27,983 bases of DNA. It comes from Nemertoderma westbladi (Eukaryota > Xenacoelomorpha > Nemertodermatida > Nemertodermatidae). Below are positions 17,545-27,046 of this stretch, piece by piece. Below the pieces are notes generated by a model, which searched no databases, was not told where the DNA came from, and saw nothing but the letters and a program-made list of their open reading frames with translations. Location: the NCBI GenBank assembly GCA_032718475.1, contig JAUCBJ010006604.1, positions 1-27,983 on the forward strand, read 5' to 3'. The translations under genes and the position numbers were made by a program. Each line of letters begins with the position of its first letter. The stretch's first letter is position 1.

Positions 17545-18712
17545 ATGGAAACTAGCTAAAATTATAATCGTATAATTTTAAAAAAATGTTCTATAATTGT
17601 TGTTTTGTACCATTTTTTCCTAAAATTATACTCTTTTCTTAGAAATTGCTCTGTTACGGGATTCTAGAAATTATATGTTGCAGTATATTCATATAATTTT
17701 ATGTATTATCCTATGGTACAGCAATATACCAAACTTGCTACGGTTTATTTCAATAATATACTATAGCTAAATATTTCACATTAAACAAAATGACCATCTC
17801 AATAAGATTGACAGATTGGCACTATAAATTCTACTCCAGTATTCGTAAGAATGATAACTCTTATTACAAACTGACCTCAACAAAAGCCATGCGAGCATCA
17901 TTAAATTAGATAGAAACGGCATAAAAAACTTAGATCTTTTCGTTGTTTGCCATCTTATTAATTTAATTTAATTTTACTGGGGGGGGGGGGGGGGGGGGGG
18001 GGGGGTACTAGTGTAACACAGTGTCACTATTATTCTGCCTTTGTATGTATAGCTGTTTTATAGCTGTTTTGGCTGTTGATTTATGTTCTGGAACATATTT
18101 CCGACTCGGTACATGTTTAATTTTTATGGTAGCTAGTGTTTTCAATGGTAGTTAGTGTATTCATAAAAATGGTACAGTAGCTAGTGTATTTAAAAATACC
18201 AACAAATCGTATTATTATTATGAATATCCATAGTAAATTTGGTTTATCTTTATTTATTTATCAGTGAAAAGAGTCTAGTATTGAAGAAAATAAAATAACG
18301 TGATTTCTGCAACAATTTATTAAATAGATAATGAAAAAAATCTACAGTAGTTGCACAGATTCGGTCGTCCTTACGACTCATTTCCAGTATAGACCCCACA
18401 GAACTATACTCCTTACAGGCAAAGAGATAACTGGTACTCATTTAACGACCATTTAATTAACAAAGCAAATATGCGCCCTGGTTTGGTTAGTCCCTTTAAA
18501 GCATTTGTGCCAAAACGAAAACTATCCTGGCCCGCCTGCAGGGGTAGAACCCCACGACCTCTGGAGCGATATTAATTCAAGGAAATGGATTTAAATGCTA
18601 CGCAAGGCTTGAAAAAATTGAATATGCGTGTTTGTATTAGAACACGATCCTTAAAAATACAAAGTAATGCTGTCATGTTGTTCGTTCAATATGCTCTAAT
18701 TAACAATAAACA
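17545..18712. other. Unidentified AT-rich block splitting Gypsy protease from RT, with a 27-base G run
   Basis: About 1.17 kb between the protease end and the RT start that does not read as Gypsy pol. It contains a run of 27 G at 17979-18005. A sequence at ~18520-18565 (GGGGTTCTACCCC on the minus strand) looks like an isolated B box or hairpin. No terminal repeats or coding frame were found. It is either an insertion or heavily decayed pol linker. Confidence 0.5.
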
Positions 18713-18946
18713 CAATATTGCAATGTTCTAGAGTTAATATACGGAAATAAAAACCTTCAGCGAATAAAACTGTAATAATCACTTCTGCCTTATCCTTCAG
18801 CAAATTAACCTAATATAATAACCTCGGCCTGCGGCCTCGGTAATTATACAGGTTAATTTGCTTCTGGAACGGCATCAGTGATTATTCAGTTTTATTCGCT
18901 TCAGGTTATTATTTCCGTATATTAACTCTAGAACATTGCAATATTG
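18713..18946. mobile_element. 234-bp hairpin (foldback) MITE
   Basis: Two ~110-bp arms are inverted copies: CAATATTGCAATGTTCTAGA, continuing through TTAATATACGGAAATAA, AGCGAATAAAACTG and CAAATTAACCT, around a GC-rich centre (CTCGGCCTGCGGCCTCGG near 18823). Only a few mismatches separate the arms. It encodes nothing. It abuts the Gypsy protease reading on its right, so it inserted into or beside that gene. Target duplication not resolved. Confidence 0.85.
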
Positions 18947-18959
18947 TATGTTTATACCA

Positions 18960-19356
18960 ATACCATAGGACCTAAGAAAGTCCATGCCCAATATTGGTTG
19001 TGATACATCACCTAAAATGAATGACCACTTGAATGTTTTTTTAGGGAAGGAATTGTAAATGTAACATCAGCTAATCCTCAAGTGCTGATGTCAGTTCCAT
19101 TTGCCGCTAGTTTGATTGGTGACCTGGTGTTTGCAGTTATTTTATAAGTAATTGGAAGAACTAACAAATCGCTTCCAGTGTCAACTAAAAATTTACCAAT
19201 CTATGGTGCTGCAATGTATGTATATTGAATTCACCTCAGCTGCATCCGCATTTAGGCTGAGGTGGTACCGTTTCCCTGAGCAGTAACCTGATATCTACTC
19301 CCACTTACCCATGTACATTTCTGAGCTTGTTGTCCAAATCGGAAATGGTAGAAACA
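18960..19356 (-). pseudogene. Gypsy zinc knuckle and aspartic protease remnants
   Basis: A knuckle-like CFYHFRFGQQAQKC is at plus 19315-19356, the form seen in Gypsy elements of marine invertebrates. Protease follows: GKFLVDTGSDLLVLP with the catalytic DTGS at plus 19171-19182, and DVSQPILGMDFLRSYG ending at about 18966. Stops and frame changes separate the pieces. The coding ends where the hairpin element begins. Confidence 0.75.
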
Positions 19357-19447
19357 TAGTGGGCCTTTAGGATTAAATTACTTGGATCTAGAACGGTCTC
19401 TAGGGTTTGATCTGCTACTCCTTTCTGGAGAACGAGATCTTTGCCAT

Positions 19448-20176
19448 TTATTCATTTGATTTTGGTTCTGCTCTCATTGCTCTTATTTCCGCAGTAAGTT
19501 GGTCAATTTGATATGCCATTTTGCTTTGTGTCTCACGCAACAGTACTATTTCCGATTTATCTATAATGGCGCACGTGGTTGGTTTCATACTTGACTGCTC
19601 TATCATCTTGTCTTCTATCGTGGCCAACTTGTCTACATTAAGTTCAGATAATGGCACAAGAACCAATCGAATCGGTTCTGGAAGAATTTCCATAAAACGA
19701 ATCCTAACAATATTTTCACTTCCAGTTGCAAGACGTTGGAGGTCATCACTGTCAGCCAAATGTCTCACAACATCTGCATTAATTTCTTCATATGTATTTT
19801 CAAGATTCACTCCACTTTCTAATATAATGTATGTTGGATGCACAGCTAGTAGACTGAGTTTCTTATTACATGGTGATTGCATAGCGAGTAGTTGTTCCAC
19901 TTGAGTAAACCAAATTCTTGGACCCTTTTGGTATAACTCAGGGAGTTTAATACGTTTTTCTTTTTCTACATTTAATGTTTCGGTAGAAGGACTATCATCA
20001 GCGACAACTTGTAATGCAAATAACACCGCTGATTCATTTTCCTTACTGTAACTTCGGTAACTTCTAGGTTACTTTGGCTTTATAGCTTGGAACTACAAAG
20101 TTTGGATCATGCTGTTTGAGAAACTTTAAGGCCGCAACAAGAATACACTTCTTAAAAATGCTTAGGTCAGCCATTT
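19448..20176 (-). pseudogene. Gypsy gag remnant
   Basis: The 20026-19448 frame (192 codons) contains RIKLPELYQKGPRIWFTQVE, the standard opening of Gypsy capsid, and later MEILPEPIRLVL and LNVDKLATIEDKMIEQ, the late capsid helices. A probable original start lies upstream at plus ~20176 (MADLSIFKK...), but in-frame stops near 20050 separate it from the long frame. An Arg/Ser-rich nucleocapsid linker follows after 19448 in another frame. Gag would form the particle shell. Confidence 0.75.
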
Positions 20177-20193
20177 GAAAGTCTATAATACTT

Positions 20194-20208
20194 ACGTCTG
20201 GGTCACCA
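20194..20208 (-). other. Primer-binding site of the Gypsy element
   Basis: In element sense TGGTGACCCAGACGT starts three bases after the LTR end (CTTACA). The TGG start and position fit a tRNA 3' end complement. I cannot name the tRNA. Confidence 0.6.
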
Positions 20209-20211
20209 ATA

Positions 20212-20262
20212 TGTAAGGTTCAAAAAATTTCGTGCACAATAAAATCAATTGATTAAGATTAA
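20212..20262 (-). repeat. 5' LTR inner end of the Gypsy element
   Basis: Matches 13769-13820. Beyond 20262 the sequence becomes a TA-rich microsatellite and no longer matches the left copy, so the LTR's right limit is unknown. Confidence 0.6.
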
Positions 20263-20377
20263 TTAAGAAAACAATATTAATATTATATATACGACATATA
20301 TTATATATTATATTATATATAATAAAAATAAAGTAATAGGAAGCCATGTTCAGCATGATCCGGTATCTTAAATATAG

Positions 20378-20882
20378 TTTTGAGTTGAACGAATTATGTT
20401 TTTGACAGACCAATATCAAGCAAGTAAAATTATTTGGAAACAGAGAAACAACATTTTCCTATCTGTTCAACCGTAAGTAGTCATAATTTTATTTAAGCAG
20501 GGACACAAAGCGCAACCCTGTTTAAATATTGTAAATAAAATTATCACATTGGTTACATTTTTGCATATGTGTTTCGCCGGGATTTGGCTCATCAGCTACA
20601 CTAACCCGTGCAGGACACATGTTAATCAAACTACAGTAACTACACCAAAAACCAGCTAAACACACACACATACATATAAACAAAATAGTATTGCATTCCA
20701 GATCAAATAAGCAATCATTTCCTTAGCAACACTATATGGGATAATTTGTCTTGTGCATGGTTGCTAATTATAATAAAAATAAAGTAATAGGAAGGCATTT
20801 TAAACAACCCTGTTCAATTAATCCAATTAATTTTACTTGCTTGATATTGGTCTGTCAAAAACATAATTCGTTCAACTCAAAA
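20378..20882. repeat. Perfect 55-bp inverted repeat with 395-bp spacer
   Basis: 20378-20432 and 20828-20882 are exact inverted copies, starting TTTTGAGTTGAACGAATTAT. A direct repeat, AATAAAAATAAAGTAATAGG, sits at 20321 and 20772, outside the left arm and inside the right. The spacer has a smaller inverted repeat (ATAATTTTATTT...AAATAAAATTAT, 20480-20541) and an AC-rich run. The short frames seen on both strands here are translations of the arms. Confidence 0.8.
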
Positions 20883-22062
20883 TTTTATATTATATACAGT
20901 ATTTATATATATATATATTTAAATGTACAATGCAGCATGTGGTGTCAATGGATTATGGTTTATTGGTTGCATCATGATATATACAGAGTGACACCGTGGC
21001 TGCGGCAGGTTGTATTTTGGCTGCAATGTAGCCATATGGTCTTTCTAAAACATCCGCTTTCAATTGGCTGCAAAAAGCCTGGTTACTACAGTGGCTGCAA
21101 TTAAACTTTTTGGGTGAATTATTATCTCGATATATACATTTTGGTGAATTATATAGATATTTTTGTATAAATAATGGCTTATTGGCTGCCGCTTATTTTC
21201 ACAACAATAGCTGCATAAACTCATGAACTACTGTATGTGCTGCATTAGGTATTACAACTGTTATGAGAGAACTAAGATATGAATACTGGAGGAGGGGCCT
21301 ACAGTAGATGTGTTGTGTATCCTTATTGTAAGCCCTAACTAAGATTCTCTATATCTGGGTATTCCTGGCGCGGGTTATTATTTCCGATGTTAATTATAAT
21401 GATTGAGAGTCATTATTTCTGTCAGTCAAAAAAATATAATAATAACATAAGTACACAGGCGACCTGAAATTTTTGATTCTTGTGAATTTCCTCATCTATT
21501 TTCCGATGTACGTTTTAAAGAATATTGATTGTTTGTCTATGTTGATCGTTCTGCCTAACAATCAATATAGAGAGAGGCACACCGTCGAAAAATGTAAGAC
21601 TTTATTATGGGGTTTTTCTTGTAATGGTAATTCAATTTTGGTTTTCATGTTTAATCAGTTTTAGTACGGGAACCGTAAAGGAATGATGACAACATATTTG
21701 ACCTAGTATTTCACATCATAATATACTGTACATACTGTACTTCTATTACTTCTTAGATAAACTTTATAAGTTTATTGTAAGTCTATGAATAGTATCTACA
21801 ATACTATTTTGCTGTACCTAGATTTTTAATGGAGTGCCATTTTGCAGCAACTTTATGAGCCATGCTTTATACTATTAACATAAAATAGCTGCAATTTTGA
21901 ATATTCGAGTTGGCCTATTACTGAACATACAATGCAGTGTATAATAAAGAATATGGCTGCACAGTTAATTAAATCAATCATTTGTGAAAATAAAATTGGC
22001 TGCACATTTTCAATATCTTCATTGTTCATAGTCACTTTTGCTCCAAGCATTATATGCTCTTC
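20883..22062. other. AT-rich DNA with recurrent GGCTGCA words
   Basis: No coding frame or RNA gene. The word GGCTGC/TGGCTGCA recurs in two clusters (about 20996-21230 and 21845-22005) in otherwise AT-rich sequence. TATA microsatellite at ~20895-20920. Confidence 0.5.
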
Positions 22063-22181
22063 GGTGATTTTGTCATTAAATGTACTGATTCTTGAGTGCG
22101 GAGAAACTTCAGGAAAATTCTGATAAAAGATTTGAACTCAGCTTTCCATTTCACATAAGAAACATATTATGAAAACACGAA

Positions 22182-22788
<607 letters not shown>

Positions 22789-23204
22789 ATGTGGTGTTTG
22801 TGTATAAGGAACATCAGTGATTCGCCAATGTTCATGGTGATTTTGTCACTGTACTGTGCGGGCCAAACTTCAGAAAAATTGTGAAAACATCAGCTTACTG
22901 CTGTATTTCACATCAGAAACAATGTCCCTTCTATTAATTTCCAAAATGAAAAAAAAACTTTATAGAATTCACTGATTTAAAGAATAAGGGAAAATAGCTA
23001 AGGTATATTTGCTGCATAAACACTGGATAAATTATATTTATTTAAAATTGTGATTAAATCACAAATATTGAAAAGTAAGATAGGTTTAAAGAATTGCCTA
23101 TAAAATTTTTACACTTTTGTATTGGACCCTACATTTTTGCATGCAAGCTCAGAATTAAATTCTCTTTCGAATGGTATATTATACTAAGGTGCATGTCTTA
23201 ATGC

Positions 23205-23900
23205 CTTAATGGACACAGGAAGTACGGGCACCTTCATAGACGCCGAGTTAGCCGAATTTCGCCAGGGAGTTTGCCAGGGAACAGGGCCATGACATGAATC
23301 TAACATTATCTGGGATAATGAAACGTTGGCAATCTATCATTGAGACAAAGTATTATAAGGCATCCCTGTCAACCCCACAAGATACCAGTGGCCGAGATAG
23401 GGTCTCTAACATTAAAATGGTTGTCATCCGGAATTTTGCCAAAAGTCAGGCCAAAGCCTACGACTGGGATGATGAAAGCCCTTGTACGTAATCATAACAT
23501 TCCCCATTTCACCCCCGACTACTACCCAGGCGTACAGATGTTGATAGGCTAACATGTACCCGAGGCCTTAGAAATTCTGGAGAAACGACCCAGACATCCA
23601 GAACCAATGTCAGCCTACGCCTGTCGGACGAGAGTGGGATGGTTCTGTACTGGGCCTTCCCGGAAAACTCTATTAGAAAGAAAAGGACCGACAGGTGCAG
23701 ACACCGACACTTGCAATTTAGTGACCCAACTTTGCAATAAGATCATAGAGACAGAAGAGGACGTCTTGACTACCCCTAACCAAACCTACAGTGATAGTGA
23801 CGCACCCCTGTCCTCAGATCAAGACTGCTTCCTTACTACATACGGGCGAACCCGACATCGTGTCCCCTTAGACAATGCTTCACTGAGGCATAGACTATGA
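23205..23900 (+). pseudogene. Decayed BEL/Pao protease fragment
   Basis: On the plus strand a protease start MDTGSTGTFIDAELAEF is at 23209, then stops and frame changes. Later DYYPGVQMLIG (ending 23552) appears, then VPEALEILEKRP and, in 23607-23900, MSAYACRTRVGWFCTGPSRK. The series D[ST]GS, LLIG.D.PEAL, RT.LGW...GP is the BEL/Pao protease-to-RT linker. RT itself is absent. The fragment runs into the palindromic repeats of the inverted-repeat element at ~23880, whose insertion interrupts it. It is on the opposite strand to, and more decayed than, the element at 4112-11683. Confidence 0.7.
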
Positions 23901-24035
23901 CTCACTGAGGCACAGACTATGTCTCACTGAGGCACAGACTATGACTCACTGAGGCATAGACTATGCCTCACTGAGGCACTGAGGCATAGACTATGCCTCA
24001 CTGAGGCATAGACTATGCCTCACTGAGGCACAGAC
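23880..24035. repeat. 22-bp palindromic tandem array, left arm
   Basis: The unit is TGAGGCATAG, one base, CTATGCCTCA, then C: a perfect 21-base inverted repeat repeated head to tail, with variants such as GGCACAGAC and ATGACTCA. Confidence 0.85.
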
Positions 24036-24299
24036 TAAATAGCCTGAGTTATATTGCATTAAATGAACAATAAATTCAATATACGAGCACAAAAGAGTTT
24101 ACAAGCACAGGTTCAAATCCAACTAAAGCTCTATATATTTTGCATTGAAGTGGAATACTTTAGATGCTGGGGGGAATCTGGTTTGCGAGGGATATTTGAA
24201 TGGTGAGTATAACTATCCTTGAGAGTTAGTGTGACGTTATCTCACCATGGATGGGCTTTACCACTGTACTCGCATCTGCTCTCTCATTGGCTGCTCGAT

Positions 24300-24392
24300 G
24301 CCTCAGATTAAGGGTCTAAGGCCTTCAAGCTGATCATTTGCTTAGTTTTCTAATTAGAAGGTCGTGAGTTCGAACCCTAGAAGAGCATTATT
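24300..24392 (+). other. tRNA-like patch
   Basis: A B-box-like GAGTTCGAACC (24366-24376) is preceded by GGGTCTAAGGC, and an arm-like TTTCTAATTAGAA may form a variable stem. It resembles a class II (Leu/Ser) tRNA, but the A box and acceptor are poor. Probably a SINE remnant just inside the left arm. Confidence 0.3.
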
Positions 24393-24644
24393 CTTTTTCC
24401 TAGCTCTTGGCTGACTCTAGTGTACACTAGCTTTGACTCTCCCAGCTATAGTGATAGTATGCAACCTTGGGAGTTAATGTGCGGTCTTATGAGTAAAGGC
24501 CAAGAGATTAGACTTCAGGTTGCCTCTATTGGTTCACTCTTCTTAACTTTATAAAATAACTCAACCCTTATTTAAAGTTTTAAAAATTATGACTTAGTCG
24601 ACAAATTTTCCAAAGTATATTATAAAAACATATAATTTCTTGAA

Positions 24645-24767
24645 TAAATAGACCTAATAGTAATAAATATTGTGGGTAAATACATTTATAATACTAATAT
24701 AATTATTATGGATAAATAGTCCTAATACTAATATAATTGTTATGGATAAATAGTCCTAATACTATTA
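24645..24767. repeat. AT-rich ~36-bp tandem repeat
   Basis: AATACTAATATAATTATTAT then GGATAAATAGTCCT occurs about three times with few changes, next to the 3' end of the zinc-finger frame. Confidence 0.7.
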
Positions 24768-25796
24768 TGAAAGGAACTCAAACAAACAAATGTCAATAGC
24801 GTCGTCCTGCGCGGGCATATGCTGAACGAGAGTTTTTTTATCATAGGTCATAGGTCGAAAATTAGTAAAAGCTGGTTGATTTACTTTACTTTCATTTTCC
24901 TCATTAACCAAGTGTTTCTTAATTTTATTCAATTGTTCATTAATATTCAATAATTTACTTTTATTTCCCAGGACCTGTCTCAATATCTCTTCTCTATTTT
25001 CTTCATTTTCTTCCATTTGTTAAATAAATTTCCGCATTTGATTTTTGTTTCCTAATATTTGTCTCAATATCTCTTCTTTATTTTCATCATTCTCTTTTAA
25101 ATGTTAAATAAATTTCTGTAATTTAATTTTACTTCCCAGAACTTGGGTCAATGTCGCCTCTTTATTTTCTTCATTTTCTTTCAAATATTTAATAATTTTT
25201 CGCAATTTATTCTTATTTCCAAGTAATGGCCTCAATATTTCCCCATTATCATCATTTTCATCCTCTTCTTCACTTTCCTGATCTTCACTTTCTTCACCCT
25301 CTTTCTGACCTTCACTTTCGTCATCCTCTTCCTGTTCTTCACTTTCTTCATTCTCTTCCTGACCTTCGCTATCTTCACCCTCTTCTTGACCTTCACTTTC
25401 TTCATCCTCTTCCTGATCTTCACTTTCTTCGTTCTCAACTTCACTCTCTTCAACTTCATCCTGACCCTCACTATTTTCATTCTCCATCCCATCATCCTCT
25501 TCTTCTCCTTCTTTCTCACTCTAATTTTCTTCATTTTCTAGGGGTAACTGTTTTTGTATCCCTTTCAAAATATTCATAACTTTATGAAATTTATTTTCCA
25601 TCGTCTGTTTTATCTTTAATATATCACGTTCATCTCTCTTTTTCTTTTCATCTCCACTAAAAATATCTTCGGATTTTTTAAATTTTTTTGGTAACGGATC
25701 CATTAGTTTTTTCTTTCTATGCGTTTCTATATGACGAGACAGATTGTCTTGTCTCATTTCTTTATTACAAACCAAACAACCTTCATGTCTATGCAT
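24765..25796 (-). pseudogene. C2H2 zinc-finger, Glu-rich protein with 28-residue repeats (three in-frame stops)
   Basis: One minus-strand phase is shared by three open stretches, 25796-25521, 25487-25104 and 25016-24765, about 344 codons, separated only by in-frame stops (TAG near 25521, TAA near 25104 and 25017). The N terminus has a zinc finger, CLVCNKEMRQDNLSRHIETH at residues 7-26 (C-x2-C-x11-H-x3-H), then a basic stretch. Next comes a Glu/Ser-rich region of ~10-residue repeats (EESEGQEE-like), then four ~28-residue repeats containing EILRQ.LGNK.KL. The tail TNFRPMTYDKKTLVQHM... matches nothing I know. A nuclear, nucleic-acid-binding role is possible from the finger. It is probably the element's own gene, recently decayed. 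Confidence 0.55.
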
Positions 25797-25939
25797 TATA
25801 TAGCAATGTCAATTGATAGTATTGAATTTTAGCTAAATGATTTTACAAAATTTTAAATAAATAAAACTTTTATGAAAATAAATAAAACTTTTTAAAATAA
25901 AAATTAGAGAATGAATGGGAATGCGGTGAACCGGGGGGC

Positions 25940-26037
25940 GTATTATAGAGGGAGGCTAGAATGGATTACCCAATCAGAGTGCGAGGGTGAGTTAGGCAGC
26001 CAATCAGGACTCGAGGGAGGAAAGTTAGGCAGCCAAT
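25940..26037 (-). promoter_or_regulatory. Putative promoter with three CCAAT boxes
   Basis: CCAAT occurs at 25970-25974, 26000-26004 and 26033-26037 within a ~32-bp repeated unit (GTTAGGCAGCCAAT). They read as inverted CCAAT boxes (ATTGG) relative to the minus-strand gene. A TATA-like CTATAATA lies at about 25941-25948, some 145 bp before the ATG at 25796. CCAAT boxes work in either orientation. Confidence 0.4.
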
Positions 26038-26284
26038 GAGAGAGCAGATGCGAGTACAGTGGTAAAGCCCATCCATGGTGAGATAACGTCACACTAACTC
26101 TCAAGGATAGTTATACTCACCATTCAAATATCCCTCGCAAACCAGATTCCCCCAGCATCTAAAGTATTCCACTTCAATGCAAAATATATAGAGCTTTAGT
26201 TGGATTTGAACCTGTGCTTGTAAACTCTTTTGTGCTCGTATATTGTAATTTATTGTTCATATAATGCAATATAACTCGGCTATT

Positions 26285-26657
26285 TAGTCTGTGCCTCAGT
26301 GAGGCATAGTCTATGCCTCAGTGAGGCATAGTCTATGCCTCAGTGCCTCAGTGAGGCATAGTCTATGCCTCAGTGAGGCATAGTCTTGCCTCAGTGCCTC
26401 AGTGAGGCATAGTCTATGCCTCAGTATGGCATAGTCTATGCCTCAGTGAGGCATAGATCTATGCCTCAGTGAGGCATAGTCATGCCTCAGTGCCTCAGTG
26501 AGGCATAGTCTATGCCTCAGTGAGTCATAGTCTATGCCTCAGTGCCTCAGTGAGGCATAGTCTATGCCTCAGTGAGTCATAGTCTATGCCTCCTCAGTGA
26601 GGCATAGTCTATGCCTCAGTGAGGCATAGTCTGTGCCTCAGTGAGGCATAGTCTGTG
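26285..26657. repeat. 22-bp palindromic tandem array, right arm
   Basis: About seventeen units of the same palindrome as the left arm, with occasional shortened units (TGCCTCAGTGCCTCAG). It is more than twice as long as the left array. Confidence 0.85.
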
Positions 26658-26715
26658 TCAGGTCTTAAATGAGAGTCTTACAAATTCGAACGGCAACGAA
26701 CAAATTCGAAGGTTA

Positions 26716-26880
26716 CTGTTCCACCTTGGTGTAGTGGTTGCGTTGAATTCACATCTCCCGTATGTCATGGGTTCGATCCCCGCATGAACCAGGGCAGTTT
26801 TCGTTCGGTCAGCAATAGGCCTAACTTTGCAAAATGCAGTATTATTGCCTAGTAACCAATTCATGGCTACTATATGGTTT
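26716..26880 (+). mobile_element. tRNA-derived SINE
   Basis: A box TGGTGTAGTGG (26727-26737) and B box GGTTCGATCCC (26770-26780) fit polymerase III promoter consensus and spacing. Between them ACAT-CTCCCGT-ATGT forms an anticodon-like stem and loop (CCC). The D and acceptor stems do not pair well, so it is a retroposon head rather than a tRNA gene. The body continues with GGGCAGTTTTCGTTCGGTC. Confidence 0.6.
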
Positions 26881-26881
26881 T

Positions 26882-27046
26882 CACTTTGAGACATTTCGCC
26901 CTCTAGCGGCAGACTGGGGAACTTCAGACTACTCTGTGACTCTGCAAAAGATATAGCCCATATTGTAATAGATACCGACTGGGGGGTCAAAATTAAGTAA
27001 TAATATATCTAAATAAGTCTCAAACATCTTGCCTCATGGCTCGCCC
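26882..27046. mobile_element. Fragment of a GTGGGG-family element
   Basis: Begins with CCCTCTAGCGGCAGACTGG followed by GGAACT.CAGA, as inside the element at 22182-22788. It ends with GGCTCGCCCCTCAG, close to that element's right end GGCTCGCCCCAC. The order is conserved, the left half missing. Confidence 0.45.

Larger units (their letters stand above)
13769..20262 (-). mobile_element. Degenerate Gypsy LTR retrotransposon with nested insertions
   Basis: Minus-strand order from the right: LTR end (20212 onward), primer site, gag, zinc knuckle, protease, RT, RNase H, integrase zinc domain, LTR end (13769 onward). All pieces belong to one Gypsy-type pol in the correct order. It is interrupted by the hairpin element at 18713-18946, an unidentified block at about 17545-18712 and the GTGGGG element at 14154-15756. 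Integrase core and most LTR sequence are missing or unrecognisable. Many stops and frameshifts make it non-functional. The outer limit of the 5' LTR is not determined. Confidence 0.75.
23880..26657. mobile_element. 2.8-kb inverted-repeat element with palindromic terminal arrays
   Basis: The left arm (23880-24294) and right arm (26029-26657) are inverted copies. A ~258-bp unique part matches almost perfectly, for example GATGCTGGGGGGAATCTGG on the left against its complement on the right. Outside it each arm ends in an array of a 22-bp palindromic unit, about 7-8 copies on the left and roughly 17 on the right. The interior carries a minus-strand zinc-finger reading frame with CCAAT boxes upstream, plus a tRNA-like patch. 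No transposase was recognised. It interrupts the BEL/Pao fragment. Architecture resembles Foldback/Galileo-type elements, but the family is not identified. Confidence 0.75.

Noticed and set aside
24765-25796. Ciliate-type code with TAA/TAG as Gln
   Set aside because: Everything else in the window is metazoan-like, and a neighbouring repeat has AAA at the aligned site, so mutation is simpler.
23880-26657. CRISPR-like palindromic repeats
   Set aside because: Units are contiguous with no unique spacers, no cas genes are present, and the DNA is eukaryotic.
26716-26790. Functional tRNA-Gly (CCC) gene
   Set aside because: The promoter boxes are good, but acceptor and D stems do not pair; followed by SINE-like body.
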